Made by a program: the position numbers and the translations under genes. From Candidatus Thorarchaeota archaeon (GTDB taxonomy: Archaea > Asgardarchaeota > Thorarchaeia > Thorarchaeales > Thorarchaeaceae), in NCBI GenBank assembly GCA_013388835.1, contig JACAEL010000014.1, positions 97,528 to 161,527 on the forward strand: 64,000 bases of DNA, given 5' to 3'. This document shows, in pieces, positions 1 through 9,676 of this stretch. Position 1 is the first letter of the stretch; each line of letters opens with the position of its first letter. The notes under the pieces were generated by a model, which saw only the letters and a program-made list of their open reading frames with translations, did not search any database and was not told the DNA's origin.

Positions 1-833
1 AGATGAGCGCTGATGAATGCAACGGGCGTGAACAAGACAAACATCATGACGGAGATGTAGGCTATGCGTTCATTCACGCCAACGTATCTGAGGAACCGGT
101 TTCCAGAGGCGATTCCCATGTACGCAAGCGCCGCACCCTCAGACCCCACTACCAGAACCCACAGTTCAGAGTGTGAGTTGTCTACTAGCAAGGAGGATAT
201 CAGAGAGACTACCATGAACGCAGATGCAAGCGCCATCCGGACATTGTAGTCTTCTCTCGGACCACCCCCTGACAGGAACACTCCCACAGTTGCCAGTGAT
301 AACACGATTCCTGCTAGACCAGCAATCAACACGGCCGAAGTGATGAGCGCTTCAACTGGCATGAGAACTGCAGTCAGCATACTTCCACACCAGATGAGTA
401 GCATTGCGAGAACGATACTGTTTTGCATAGGCTGCCGCGTCCTGAGTGATACCTCCGTGGAGACGTTCGCCCCAGTCTTGGCAGCAGCGAACAGAGTCAG
501 GCTCATGAGTGTCAGCTGTGTCAGCACGGGTAGCTTGCCCTTTTCATTGGCGTACAGTACTGGTCCAGTTCCAGTGATGCTGAGGACTGCAAGGGATAGA
601 TGGACGAGTGCTGCAAAGACCGTGCAAGCGAACAGGAACCGGTACGACGCTGAGGCGCTTGTTCTGGCTTCGCCCACGGTGCAGGCTGCAGCAACAATCG
701 CCATGACACAGAGTGCGGAGCTTATCGCCTGCGAAGACCCGTATGTTCCAGTGGGTGGACTGCTTGCGTATAGCAGATAGACTGCGAGTGAAACCAATGC
801 CGTACCGATAGCGGTTCTTACCAGCGCCTGCAT
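1..833 (-). CDS. Multi-pass membrane protein, C-terminus cut by window edge
   Basis: Reading the minus strand from ATG at 833 gives an uninterrupted frame to base 1 (277 codons visible). The product starts MQALVRTAIGTALVSLAVYL and is a run of about seven or eight hydrophobic segments separated by short polar loops such as ANEKGKLP and TEVSLRTRQP, which is the look of an integral membrane protein. I recognise no family. The layout of evenly spaced helices would fit a 7TM sensor or the membrane part of a larger receptor whose soluble domain lies beyond the edge, but that is inference. A plus-strand open frame at 340-780 covers the same DNA and is a shadow of this one. The gene lies in the same direction as the membrane protein at 1166-2008 but 332 bases away. 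Confidence 0.75.
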   Translation of the reverse strand, partial: MQALVRTAIGTALVSLAVYLLYASSPPTGTYGSSQAISSALCVMAIVAAACTVGEARTSASASYRFLFACTVFAALVHLSLAVLSITGTGPVLYANEKGKLPVLTQLTLMSLTLFAAAKTGANVSTEVSLRTRQPMQNSIVLAMLLIWCGSMLTAVLMPVEALITSAVLIAGLAGIVLSLATVGVFLSGGGPREDYNVRMALASAFMVVSLISSLLVDNSHSELWVLVVGSEGAALAYMGIASGNRFLRYVGVNERIAYISVMMFVLFTPVAFISAH

Positions 834-1132
834 ACTGCAACACATCCTCGTCCTTCGCAATTACCACACAGACTTCTGAGAAAAAGGTTGTTCGTACGAC
901 ATTCCACTTGACCAATCTATCACGCTGGTCAGTCCTTGGTGATGCGTGGTCTCGACAGTACTGGTCTCCCGCCCGATGTGTGTGCAGAGTTCTGTCTTCG
1001 ACGCGAGGACACTCCCGCCAGAACACCATTCGGATGAGTCCTGATGCCCGTTTGCTTATGTACGTTGTTCCCGCATGTGAGCTGCCCATCTGACTTCAGA
1101 GGAACCACAAATGATAGAGGAAGAAAGAGAAG
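834..1132. other. Intergenic region, no gene seen
   Basis: Between the start of the left-edge membrane protein and the hairpin that ends the next gene I see no frame with convincing protein character. The open frames here are short and rich in Arg, Ser and Cys, as expected for antisense or random frames. The promoter of the left-edge gene should lie close to 833, but no clear TATA box stands out. Confidence 0.5.
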
Positions 1133-1155
1133 GGAAAGGGGTTGCACCCCTTTCC
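1133..1155 (-). terminator. Hairpin terminator after the 280-aa membrane protein
   Basis: A perfect 9-bp stem (GGAAAGGGG pairing with CCCCTTTCC) around a 5-base loop. On the minus strand it begins about 10 bases after the stop of the gene at 1166 and is followed by a pyrimidine-rich stretch (CTTCTCTTTCTTCCTC). This suits transcription termination for the minus-strand gene. Confidence 0.6.
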
Positions 1156-1165
1156 GGTAGAAGAC

Positions 1166-2008
1166 TTACTGCTTCTCTACAATCTTATTCATGCCATAGA
1201 TGTAGAGGACGAGCAACAGGAACGCAACCAGACTCCCAGCAGTCAGAGCGCCCACATCGGCGAAGAATCCTATCGAGGTCGCATACGTTGCGGATTGCCA
1301 TGGTGGTATCCCTGTGGTCGAGCCTGGGTGGACCATAACGTTGAAGGTGATTCCTAGCAGGAATACTATCACCATCAAGATGTAGAATACCTTAGATAGC
1401 TTGCCGAAGAGTTCGCCCGCCTTGCCGCTCATCATCGTCTTGAGGATGTTCAATGCACCGTAGACTAGGAGTATGAAGCCGAATACAACCATCAGGCCTC
1501 CTCCAATATAGATGAACTGCGGCATCACATGGTTGTAACTGATGGTTCCGATGAAGTCGTCCAAGACCCAGTTGGCATAGAATGCTGTTGCAAGAATAAT
1601 GAACAGTCCCTTGAGGATGTGCATCAGGCTCTTGATCATGTCCTTCTGCGCTTCCTTCTTCTTCATCAGGAATGGAGTGATGAAGAACAGGACACCAACT
1701 ATGAGTGTCATGAGGGCGGACATCATTGCATTAGACAAGGGCGATGTTGTCAGCATCCATACCACTGAGTTGAGGATAATTGCAAGTCCCAAGCAGTACC
1801 ATGCCGTGTCCTCTTCGCCAATGCCGTAGAATAGCGGGAACAGAACACCTAGGACCAGTGTGAAGTAGTATATCCATAGGTGAAGTGCACCCCAATCGTC
1901 CACCAAGGGAGACATATATGTGTAGGGCATGTAGATGAGGAAGAACAGCACCAACGCCATCGCTGAGAGGTACAGGATGAGCGTCTTGAAGTTCATTTCA
2001 CTACTCAT
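1166..2008 (-). CDS. Eight-helix membrane protein of unknown function
   Basis: A 280-residue protein with about eight strongly hydrophobic helices, a short basic loop (MKKKEAQKDM) after the fourth helix and few charged residues elsewhere. It starts at ATG 2008 with a good ribosome binding site (GAGGAG, 7 bases upstream). A plausible TATA element (ATTTATCTT on the minus strand, near 2071-2081) lies about 65 bases before the start, and a perfect hairpin follows the stop, so it looks like a single-gene unit. The sequence holds no catalytic or ligand motif that I recognise. Function unknown; it might be a small transporter or a structural membrane protein. Confidence 0.8.
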   Translation of the reverse strand: MSSEMNFKTLILYLSAMALVLFFLIYMPYTYMSPLVDDWGALHLWIYYFTLVLGVLFPLFYGIGEEDTAWYCLGLAIILNSVVWMLTTSPLSNAMMSALMTLIVGVLFFITPFLMKKKEAQKDMIKSLMHILKGLFIILATAFYANWVLDDFIGTISYNHVMPQFIYIGGGLMVVFGFILLVYGALNILKTMMSGKAGELFGKLSKVFYILMVIVFLLGITFNVMVHPGSTTGIPPWQSATYATSIGFFADVGALTAGSLVAFLLLVLYIYGMNKIVEKQ

Positions 2009-2324
2009 ATCTTACTCCTCTATGGGCCTTGCGGCCTTAGTTTGAGTGCTACTACGGTTGCTGAACCAAGATAAATGACTTCTGGATTCTTGCAAATGTT
2101 ATTCGACGAAACACGAAGACCGTCTACTGGTTCTAAGAATGTGTGTACAATCCAAATCTAGACACAACAATTGTGAAGGCGAGTATGATCACTCCACTCA
2201 CACAATAGCCTCGCGGTGCTGCTCATGACGGTGGATTGATCTGGCAGTGCAGGAATATGCGTTGCGAGATGACTGCAACGGAATGCCTGCGGAATGAATT
2301 CTGCGACCATCGGCACCGTGAACT
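2009..2324. other. Intergenic region with the promoter of the 280-aa membrane protein
   Basis: About 315 bases between MsrB and the membrane protein, both on the minus strand. It holds the GAGGAG ribosome binding site, a short GGCC-GCAA-GGCC hairpin and an ATTTATCTT TATA-like element for the downstream gene. No additional coding region is supported. Confidence 0.45.
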
Positions 2325-2795
2325 TCACACGTCCTGTCCCTCAGGTTGCCCTCTGTCTCTTGTCTGGTCCCTGAACTGCAGGGCCACCGAGTTGATGCAA
2401 TATCTGAGTCCTGTAGGCCCCGGTCCATCGTCAAAGAGATGTCCCAGGTGTCCTCCACATCTCCTACAGAGCACCTCGATGCGTTTCATTCCATGACTAT
2501 TGTCGACTCTTGTGATAATACTGTCCTCGGAGATCTTATCCCAGAAACTCGGCCAACCGGACCCAGAATAGAACTTGGTTTCAGACCGGAAGAGCTCATT
2601 TCCGCATCCTGCGCACACATAGACGCCATTGCCTTTGTGATGGACGTACTCGCCTGTAAAAGGTCGTTCGGTTGCCTTCTGTCGGAGTACTCGATACTGA
2701 TCAGCTGTCAGAACAAGCTTCCATTCTTCCTCCGACCTTTCTATTGTATCCATTACTAAAACAGCACCTCGTGCAGAACTTGACTGATTCACCAT
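2325..2795 (-). CDS. msrB: Peptide methionine-(R)-S-oxide reductase MsrB
   Basis: Reduces the R-epimer of methionine sulfoxide in proteins back to methionine, a cytosolic oxidative-damage repair step. The product shows the family's landmarks: two zinc-binding CxxC pairs (CAGC and CRRC), the SGSGWPSF loop, the HLGHLF motif and the catalytic cysteine in RYCINS near the C-terminus. The length (156 aa from the start used here) is usual for a single-domain MsrB. I use ATG 2795 because a GAGGGGTG site sits just upstream. An ATG at 2753 immediately before the conserved domain, or a GTG at 2804, is also possible. No MsrA is nearby. Family assignment is secure; the exact start is not. Confidence 0.93.
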   Translation of the reverse strand: MVNQSSSARGAVLVMDTIERSEEEWKLVLTADQYRVLRQKATERPFTGEYVHHKGNGVYVCAGCGNELFRSETKFYSGSGWPSFWDKISEDSIITRVDNSHGMKRIEVLCRRCGGHLGHLFDDGPGPTGLRYCINSVALQFRDQTRDRGQPEGQDV

Positions 2796-3083
2796 AGTAA
2801 ACACCCCTCAAGACCTTAGTGGTATGGCTGTGTGTCCAGAGGAGGCTGCTTACGAGTGATTTCCAACAGCTCATTTCCAATTGAACAGCGTCTGACGCAG
2901 AAGTGTTGTCACACTTCGTTAGCAGCATTGGGGCCCGTTGTGGATGTCCGTTGAAGTGTCGGAGTACTTCGGTTGCATTGTTTCCGCGTCCACACATACA
3001 GATCCTCTACTGACTGCGTCTGTGGACTTGCTGATGCCGAGAGTAGCGTTACTCTTTTGAATGACTCTCCAGTCCCCCAAGAC

Positions 3084-3548
3084 ATGGCAGGCATACCGAT
3101 ACAGGAGTTTTGGCCAGAATCCGCAACCTTCTGCTGGGGCTGCGGAAAGAACAACCGTCATGGTCTGCAGCTCAAGAGCTACTGGGACGCGGACGAGACA
3201 GTTGCCACATGGCATCCTCAGGACTATCACCTCGCTTTCCCTGGTGTCCTGAATGGCGGCATAATAGCCACACTCATAGACTGTCACGGGACTGGCACAG
3301 CCAACGCGGCAGCACATAGGGAGGCTGGTGGCCATCCGAGTCAATTGATCCACGTCACGTCGTCCCTCTCTGTGAAGTATCTCCGCCCCACACCGATGGA
3401 CGCTCCAGTCACTCTGAGAGCACGAATCCGAGAGAAGGACGGAAGGCGCACTGTGGTTGACTGTGAGCTCTATTCCGGTAGTCTTCTATGCGCTGTAGGC
3501 GAGGTCAGGACTGTCTGCGTCGATGCAGAGAAGTTCTTGGGCTCCTGA
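3084..3548 (+). CDS. Hotdog-fold thioesterase (PaaI-like)
   Basis: A 154-residue protein of the acyl-CoA thioesterase (4HBT/PaaI-like) hotdog superfamily. The N-terminal FCWGCGKNN segment, the FPGVLNGGIIATLIDCHG helix with an Asp near its end, and the later KYLRPTPM strand are the pattern seen in this group, where the Asp/Glu on the long helix activates water for thioester cleavage. The natural substrate cannot be told from sequence. The start at ATG 3084 places the conserved region close to the N-terminus. The open frame extends further upstream but that part lacks protein character. It is divergent from msrB and convergent with the Ca2+-ATPase, so probably transcribed alone. Confidence 0.85.
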   Translation: MAGIPIQEFWPESATFCWGCGKNNRHGLQLKSYWDADETVATWHPQDYHLAFPGVLNGGIIATLIDCHGTGTANAAAHREAGGHPSQLIHVTSSLSVKYLRPTPMDAPVTLRARIREKDGRRTVVDCELYSGSLLCAVGEVRTVCVDAEKFLGS

Positions 3549-3736
3549 CGCGGTGGCCCTATGCTCTCATTGCCGAATACACGTGACACCCGTTTCATCT
3601 CGTTCCGAAGGCAGCGCCTTTCCTGTAGTGAACTACCATCTGCAGACCATGTTGGTGTGCGAAGGCGACTCCTTTCGTCTGGCTTGTACCAGCGACGTCA
3701 AGCGTCCACTCTATTGTCTTGGTGCTTTCGTCGTGT

Positions 3737-6637
3737 TCAATCGGTGTCGCTCTGTTCTACGCCAGTCCCTCCTCTGTGATGACCAAAGACCTTGTATGCG
3801 GGGACTAGCAGACCAAGTGATGTCAGAGCCGCAATTGCAAGCCACTCCATGGCACTCAGCGCAACCGTTCCAAGTGCGAACTGCAGGGGTGGAAAGACGA
3901 CGACTGAAACTGACAGAGACAGCGAGAACAGGACTGCTGCAATCAGGTGCTTGGAGCCTCGAATGTGCGTCTTCCAGACCGGATTGTATTCGTCCCGGCA
4001 ATTCCAGATGAATGCCAGCTGGTATATCACTAGGGCTATGAAGGCGTTTGTTCTTGCTCTCTCCACCACAGGCTGTGATGCCGCAAGGCTCCAGTCCATG
4101 GCAGGTCCAGTGATTCCGGGCACATAGCCTACCTGTGACCAGATGCTTCCGAGGAAGATGGCGGCCGTAATGAGTGCACCAAGGAATCCTCCAAGTGCAA
4201 TCAGTTTCACCATTCCCGCGTCGAGTATGCGCTGCCCGGGTCTTCTCGGCGGCCTGTCCATAATCCCTCTCTCCGGTGGGTCAACACCGAGGGCGAGGGC
4301 CGGCAGGCCGTCGGTGACGAGATTGATCCAGAGTATCTGTACGGGCAGAAGCGGTATTGGAAGTCCTAGGATTATCATTGCGAACACGAAGACTACCTCG
4401 CCAGTGTTGGTCGAGAGTAGGAAACGCACGAACTTCCGAATATTGGCATACACTTCACGACCGGTTTCTATCGCTGCGACAATGGTGGCGAAGTTGTCAT
4501 CAAGGAGTACCAGGTCCGACGACTCCTTCGTGACATCAGCCCCTCTGATTCCCATCGCGACGCCCACATCTGCGCTCTTGATGGCTGGAGCGTCGTTGAC
4601 ACCATCGCCCGTCATGGCCACCACATGGCCTCGGGCCTTCAGAGCCCCTACAATCCTCAGCTTGTGCTCCGGAGCCACTCTTGCAAACACGCTAGTGCTA
4701 TGGACCGCCTCCTTCAGAGCCTCATCAGTCATTGACTGGATTCGTGAGCCTCCTATGACTGAGGCATTGTCATCGGCAAGACCAACCCGTCCGGCTATGG
4801 CTTGGGCTGTGAGTTCATGGTCCCCCGTTATCATGATCGGTCTGATGCCTGCTCGGCGACACTTCCTTACCGCTTCGTAGACCTCGTCGCGTGGGGGATC
4901 CATCATTCCGACCAGTCCAACGAAGACCAGTTCTCGTTCGACTTCCTCTGGCGACATGGAAGAGGAGTAATCATCCAGTCTCCTGTATGCAAATCCTAAC
5001 ACGCGCATGGCACAGGCTGCCATGCCGTTACTGACAGCCATGAGCCTCTCCTTGTCGGCCGCATTCATGGGCCGTTCGATGCCTGCTTCGAGAATCCGGT
5101 CTGAGTATGGAATCAGAGCTTCAGGGGCTCCCTTTGTCAGTGCGAGCATGACCCCTGTATTCGTTCTGACTATGCTGGTCATTCTCTTCCGTTCAGAAGT
5201 GAATTCAATCTCGGTGACCTGTTCGTGCTTTCCAATCGCTGATGCGCGAGCAAGTCCACCCTTTTCTGCAAGCACAAGGAGTGCTCCTTCTGTCGGGTCT
5301 CCAACCAACTTCCAAGCACCCTGCACCGAGCTGTCAGGCTCTAGGACTGCATTGTTGCAGAGCTGACATATCTCGAAAAGTCTGGCGAGATGCGGGTCCT
5401 CACTGGGTGAGCTGACCCTCTCTCCACTCGTGATTGCTTCACACTCGTGCTGTTCCTGTGTGAGGTAGAACGCGCCTGCGTTGTTGTAGCCACTTCCAGT
5501 CACGGCATACATGGTCCTGTTCACATAGACCTGCCGCACGGTCATCTCGTTCTTTGTGATTGTCCCTGTCTTGTCCGAGCAGATGATGGTGACTGAGCCC
5601 AGTGTTTCGACAGATGGGAGTCTTCTGACAACTGCATTCTTCTTCACCATCCGCTGCACTCCTATGGCCAGAGTGACAGTCACCACAGCCGGCAGACCTT
5701 CTGGGACCGCAGCAACTGCTAGTGCGACAGCCACAAACAGTGACTCGGTCCAGTCCTGATATACAATGATGAACACTTCCGTGAAGAAGATGAGGACGCT
5801 CAAGCAGACTACGAGGATTCCCAGCCTCCTGCCCAAGTCCGCCAAGTCGTGCTGCAGAGGTGTCATCTCTTTCTTGGTCTCTTGCACGAGGGTGGCTATC
5901 CTGCCGAACTCGGTACTCATACCTGTGGTTGTCACAAGTGCGGTCCCTTTTCCAGAGGTGACAATGGTGCTCTGAAAGACCATGTTCACCATGTCTCCCA
6001 GTGGTGGTCGCTCGGTCGGGATGGGTTCGGTCGACTTACCGACCGGGACGGACTCGCCAGTGAATGCAGACTCGTCCACTGATAGGCCCACTGCCGATAT
6101 GAGTCGTGCATCCGCGGGAATCCTGTCACCAGACTCGAACGCCACCAAGTCTCCCGGGACTATATCGGCAGAGTCCACCTCCTGCCACCGGCCGTTTCTC
6201 CTCACGCGTGCTCTGGGTGCTGCAAGCTCTTTGAGGCTCTCTAGGGCCTTCTCTGACTTGTACTCTTGGACGAATCCGAATACGGCGTTGAGCATCAGGA
6301 TTGCAAGGATCACAATTGCGTCTATTGGCGCCTCTTCTTCGTGCGAGCCGTGTATAGAGAAGATGACTAGGGAGACCGCCACAGCGATGAGCAGGATCAC
6401 CACCATCGGGTTTGTGAATTGCTCGAGGAACATTCGCAGCGGTCCTCTTCGTTTTGCCTCCTCAATTCGATTTGGTCCAAATTGAGAGAGCCGCTCTCGA
6501 GCCTCATCGTCCGTCAGGCCGTCCTCTGTAGTTCCAAGCCTCCTGAACAGCTCGTCCTGTGTATATGAGTGCCAACTCTCTGACGACAACGCGACCAAGC
6601 TCGCGCTTCCAGTCAATGCCCTATTGAACCTATTCAA
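3737..6637 (-). CDS. SERCA-like P-type Ca2+-transporting ATPase
   Basis: Pumps Ca2+ across the cytoplasmic membrane using an aspartyl-phosphate intermediate. The 966-residue protein has every P2-type element in order: TGES (193-196), PEGLP (312-316), DKTGT with phospho-Asp 355, KGAPE (502-506) and TGDGVNDAP (676-684), plus about ten helices. The residues matching SERCA's Ca2+ ligands are kept: Glu313, Asn744, Glu747, Asn772 and Asp776. The helix-8 Glu of SERCA appears to be Gln, as in many single-site secretory-pathway pumps. The start is TTG 6637 with only a weak ribosome binding site; the first 20 residues are not conserved. The divergent neighbour at 6945 is an exchanger-family protein, so the two may form a cation homeostasis pair. 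Ca2+ specificity is inferred from these residues. Confidence 0.93.
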   Translation of the reverse strand: MNRFNRALTGSASLVALSSESWHSYTQDELFRRLGTTEDGLTDDEARERLSQFGPNRIEEAKRRGPLRMFLEQFTNPMVVILLIAVAVSLVIFSIHGSHEEEAPIDAIVILAILMLNAVFGFVQEYKSEKALESLKELAAPRARVRRNGRWQEVDSADIVPGDLVAFESGDRIPADARLISAVGLSVDESAFTGESVPVGKSTEPIPTERPPLGDMVNMVFQSTIVTSGKGTALVTTTGMSTEFGRIATLVQETKKEMTPLQHDLADLGRRLGILVVCLSVLIFFTEVFIIVYQDWTESLFVAVALAVAAVPEGLPAVVTVTLAIGVQRMVKKNAVVRRLPSVETLGSVTIICSDKTGTITKNEMTVRQVYVNRTMYAVTGSGYNNAGAFYLTQEQHECEAITSGERVSSPSEDPHLARLFEICQLCNNAVLEPDSSVQGAWKLVGDPTEGALLVLAEKGGLARASAIGKHEQVTEIEFTSERKRMTSIVRTNTGVMLALTKGAPEALIPYSDRILEAGIERPMNAADKERLMAVSNGMAACAMRVLGFAYRRLDDYSSSMSPEEVERELVFVGLVGMMDPPRDEVYEAVRKCRRAGIRPIMITGDHELTAQAIAGRVGLADDNASVIGGSRIQSMTDEALKEAVHSTSVFARVAPEHKLRIVGALKARGHVVAMTGDGVNDAPAIKSADVGVAMGIRGADVTKESSDLVLLDDNFATIVAAIETGREVYANIRKFVRFLLSTNTGEVVFVFAMIILGLPIPLLPVQILWINLVTDGLPALALGVDPPERGIMDRPPRRPGQRILDAGMVKLIALGGFLGALITAAIFLGSIWSQVGYVPGITGPAMDWSLAASQPVVERARTNAFIALVIYQLAFIWNCRDEYNPVWKTHIRGSKHLIAAVLFSLSLSVSVVVFPPLQFALGTVALSAMEWLAIAALTSLGLLVPAYKVFGHHRGGTGVEQSDTD

Positions 6638-6906
6638 ATGGCCCTGTCTTGCCGTTCTCTGGATGTCTGTGACGTCAGCCCGAAGAGGTCCTAACTGACT
6701 GATGTCTATGACGACTCGAGTCTGAGGGAGTGTTTCTCGGGAAACCCCTATCAGGTGGTCTTGGTATTAAGAAGGTCGAGGTCACCATATTGGTCCGTCT
6801 GACCAAGGTACAGTCAAGACCATCGATGGATTGGTATAGATGGAGCCCCTCAGAAACAGGTCGAAGGCCGCCATAGTACCTCGCATGTATACTCACTGCC
6901 AGCATG
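6638..6906. other. Divergent intergenic region between Ca2+-ATPase and exchanger
   Basis: Just over 300 bases separate the two starts. I see no gene. It must carry both promoters. On the plus side a TTTAAA element lies at 6907-6912. On the minus side I find no clear TATA box. Confidence 0.4.
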
Positions 6907-6912
6907 TTTAAA
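6907..6912 (+). promoter_or_regulatory. TATA-like element (TTTAAA) for the exchanger gene
   Basis: TTTAAA lies 33 bases before the TTG start at 6945. An archaeal start site about 25 bases downstream would leave a leader of only a few bases. Confidence 0.4.
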
Positions 6913-6944
6913 GCGGACGAGCAGAGCTAGGGCTGGATTACGCA

Positions 6945-7913
6945 TTGACTGGCCTTCTCCTGTCTATTGTGGTCTTCATCGCGTCCTACGTAGCGATATG
7001 CATTCTAGCCGATGCAGTAATCAACTCGCTGATAGAGTCAAGCAGGACATTCAGTGTGTCACCAGTGGTACTTGGTCTTCTAGTGCTAGGAGTTGACATC
7101 GAAGAGTCCATGGTGTCGCTTGTTGCAGTGGTGGCTGGGCTCCCATATCTATCACTTGGCAACCTGATTGGCAACACCGTAATTGCACTGGGGATTGCCA
7201 TCGGGCTGCCTGCTTTGTTCATGACTGTCCGCACAGAGCCGATGCCTTCATTCTATCCCATGGTGTTCTCCGTATGCGGCGCGTTAGTGGTCATCTCCAT
7301 GGTGTTTCCCAGTGTACTCTGGCTTCTCGGAATGACGTGCTTGGCAGTGTTTCTCGTCTACCTGATACAGACGAGGCGTCTTCAGAGTATGTACAAAGAG
7401 GCCATCGTCACGACGGCTTCGAATGATGTGCCATCTCTTACAGCCAGACCAAGACTCCGCGCCCGTAGTATTATACGTCTGCTAGTGGGACTTGTTCTAC
7501 TGCTTGTCAGTGCAGATATACTCGTCACTAGTGCCGGATGGATCATAGTGGAGACCGGTCTCAGTGAGAGTTATCTGGGGCTTGTCGTCACAGCCTTTGC
7601 TACCAACGCGGAAGAGATGTGGCTCACAGTCAGTTCAGTACGCAGGGGGCATACTGAGCTGGGAATGAGCGCTCAGGTGGGCAAGATACTTTGGAACCTA
7701 GCGCTGGTATATGGTGTCTGCAGTGTTATTGCCGGTAGTGTCGCCTTCAATGCCATGATGACCACTGCAGCCCTTGTCCTGGCGATAGCGATGGCAGTGA
7801 CCACGATGGTCCTCTCGAGAGGTGTCGTGAGTAAGAAGACTGGTTTCGTCCTTGTGCTACTCATGCTCGTCTTTGTGTCTGTCAGTTCTCTACTGGCAGT
7901 GGCTTCTCCTTAA
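6945..7913 (+). CDS. Cation/Ca2+ exchanger family membrane protein with altered ion-site motifs
   Basis: A 322-residue, roughly ten-helix protein of the Ca2+:cation antiporter (CaCA) superfamily, built from two alpha-repeats. The first repeat reads LVLGVDIEE...GNLIGN and the second FATNAEE...GKILWN. In canonical exchangers these positions read GTSxPE and GNxxGSN. The glutamate that binds the ion is kept in both repeats, but the Thr/Ser-Pro context and the GSN motifs are changed, so ion preference or even activity may differ. The start is TTG 6945, because an in-frame stop lies at 6909 and no ATG occurs near. A TTTAAA promoter element sits at 6907. It is divergent from the Ca2+-ATPase. Family membership is fairly sure; Ca2+ transport is inference. 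Confidence 0.78.
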   Translation: MTGLLLSIVVFIASYVAICILADAVINSLIESSRTFSVSPVVLGLLVLGVDIEESMVSLVAVVAGLPYLSLGNLIGNTVIALGIAIGLPALFMTVRTEPMPSFYPMVFSVCGALVVISMVFPSVLWLLGMTCLAVFLVYLIQTRRLQSMYKEAIVTTASNDVPSLTARPRLRARSIIRLLVGLVLLLVSADILVTSAGWIIVETGLSESYLGLVVTAFATNAEEMWLTVSSVRRGHTELGMSAQVGKILWNLALVYGVCSVIAGSVAFNAMMTTAALVLAIAMAVTTMVLSRGVVSKKTGFVLVLLMLVFVSVSSLLAVASP

Positions 7914-8211
7914 TGGTCTGCATATTGCTTGTGCAGAGCACAGGCGGTCTCACAGCTTCATCAGTCTACTGTCGCAAGTGTACTCGCCCACTACGAATCA
8001 TGTGCCGCAACACCAGTGGGATATGCTCAGCTGAAGATGCGCTGGATTCGACTGTCAGTTCGGTAGTTGCAACCAGCTGGAGAATCTCGGGACTCTCACA
8101 GTTCACCAAAGGAGTGAGGAGTCGGGAATCTCAGACTGAGCCTCACGAACCGCTTGCAGATGTGCTTAAGTTCTCGCAGTGTTTCGTTCGCCCGACGCTG
8201 AGCGATGCACC

Positions 8212-9108
8212 ATGACGCTATCCATTCAAGAGCTTAGAGTCATCATTCTCGTGGACAACAGTGTTCAATTCCGCGGTCTACTCGGAGAGGCTGGTTTCTC
8301 AGCCCTTGTCACTGTCACTTATGCCGACCGCTCCAGATTCCGACTCTTGTTCGATACTGGAGGTCCTACACTAGCTCTTCAGCACAACCTTGCGGAACTC
8401 GATGAGGACCTAAGAACTGTGGATGCAATTGTGTTGAGTCACGGGCACTGGGATCATGTTGGTGGACTGATTCACGTCTTGGGCATGTCAGGAATGAAGC
8501 CGCCTGTTGTCTGCCACCCAGATGCCTTACTGCCAAAAGTGCATGTCGACGATGACGGTGAGCGAACTGATGTTGGTTCTCAGGGCTACTTTACGAGGCG
8601 TGAGCTCGAGTCCATGGCCCACGTAGTGACTACTACTCGGCAGTATCAAGTAAGTGACGGGATTATGACAACAGGCGAAGTGCCTCGAGAGAACGAGTTT
8701 GAGACCATTGAAGGGCGGCTCACAAGGATTGTGAAGGTGTCCGCTGATGGTGAGAGACCCGACACACTTGCCGACGACCTCTCTGTCTATTTTGCCATGG
8801 GCGATGGTCGTATGGTAGTGTTGACCGGTTGCTGTCACGCAGGCATTGTCAACACATTGAACCATCTCGAGAGAGTGTCGAGGTCATCCGAGTTCAGTGC
8901 AGTCGTTGGCGGACTTCACCTGCATGATGCTTCCAAGCTGCGTCTGGAGAGGACTGTGGATTACTTGCGGACATGCCATCTGTCAGTCCTTGCACCATGT
9001 CACTGCACTGGGTTTAGAGGCAGAGCGGTACTGATGGGCTCGCTTGGGGACTGTTTCAGAGATGTGGGCACAGGCTCTGTCATAGAATTCGTATCAGAGG
9101 CGGTCTGA
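8212..9108 (+). CDS. Metallo-beta-lactamase-fold protein, COG1237 type
   Basis: A 298-residue MBL-fold metalloprotein. The metal-binding HGHWDH motif, a later Cys-Cys-His (GCCHAG) and further His residues (GGLHLH, APCHC) match the COG1237 group. Members in methanogens and relatives are often annotated as synthases of the ribofuranosylaminobenzene phosphate precursor of methanopterin, although that role is not proven for most. In this window no other pterin gene is seen, so I call only the fold. ATG 8212 is chosen because homology begins within a few residues of it; the frame is open to 8179. A CTTAAG element lies about 45 bases upstream. Confidence 0.85.
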   Translation: MTLSIQELRVIILVDNSVQFRGLLGEAGFSALVTVTYADRSRFRLLFDTGGPTLALQHNLAELDEDLRTVDAIVLSHGHWDHVGGLIHVLGMSGMKPPVVCHPDALLPKVHVDDDGERTDVGSQGYFTRRELESMAHVVTTTRQYQVSDGIMTTGEVPRENEFETIEGRLTRIVKVSADGERPDTLADDLSVYFAMGDGRMVVLTGCCHAGIVNTLNHLERVSRSSEFSAVVGGLHLHDASKLRLERTVDYLRTCHLSVLAPCHCTGFRGRAVLMGSLGDCFRDVGTGSVIEFVSEAV

Positions 9109-9213
9109 GAATGCAAAGGCCGCACTGCAATCAAAAGCTGACTGATTCTCAGTCGCGTTGTTCATGAATGGGGACTCGGCCACAACAGTCTGCCGGCCGA
9201 GCTCGGCAGCCGA

Positions 9214-9435
9214 CTACTTGATTATGCCTACCAACAGGAGTATTATGCCCAGGCCTGTCAAGGCCAGCATTACCTCCGTGAATCTGTAGTTCCCAAGCAT
9301 AACCGCGTAGATGTTCTGGTCGAAATACGCAACCACAGATGATAGGTCGACATATGCAGTTATGTATGCTGACCAGATTGGCAGGAGTGCGAGTATGATT
9401 AGGATGAGACCGAGTAGGGCGATTGCTTTTCCCAT
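9214..9435 (-). CDS. Small two-helix membrane protein
   Basis: A 73-residue protein with one hydrophobic helix at each end (LGLILIILALLP and ALTGLGIILLLVGIIK) and a short polar middle that would lie outside. ATG 9435 is preceded by a GGTG site. The N-terminal MGK and C-terminal IIK suggest both ends lie inside. I do not recognise a family. Its neighbours on the plus strand are unrelated, so it is likely a single transcription unit. It could be a small accessory subunit or stress protein, but nothing in the sequence decides this. Confidence 0.65.
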   Translation of the reverse strand: MGKAIALLGLILIILALLPIWSAYITAYVDLSSVVAYFDQNIYAVMLGNYRFTEVMLALTGLGIILLLVGIIK

Positions 9436-9676
9436 TGAGTTTTCACCATCAGTAAGGAATGCAACGGGCTATTTCACCTATTCGGAAGTGTCAGAGTGTC
9501 TTCAGAGGTGCGACCACCTATCCTTGGACGATAGACGCTGAACGGAACAAGCAGTCTCGCTGAAGACGTCGAAGTGCAAAGCCTGCAGCCTCTTCATCAG
9601 GTCAGAACACATGCCGGTCCAGCGTCGGCAGATAGCTTAACAGGAGTGGCATTCATCGCATACAGAGGCTGAAAGC

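Noticed and set aside
340..780. Plus-strand open frame of 146 codons
   Set aside because: It lies antisense to the left-edge membrane protein, whose hydrophobic pattern is far more protein-like; the plus frame is a shadow.
544..1089. Minus-strand frame of 181 codons rich in Arg, Ser and Cys
   Set aside because: It overlaps the left-edge gene in another frame and has random-looking composition.
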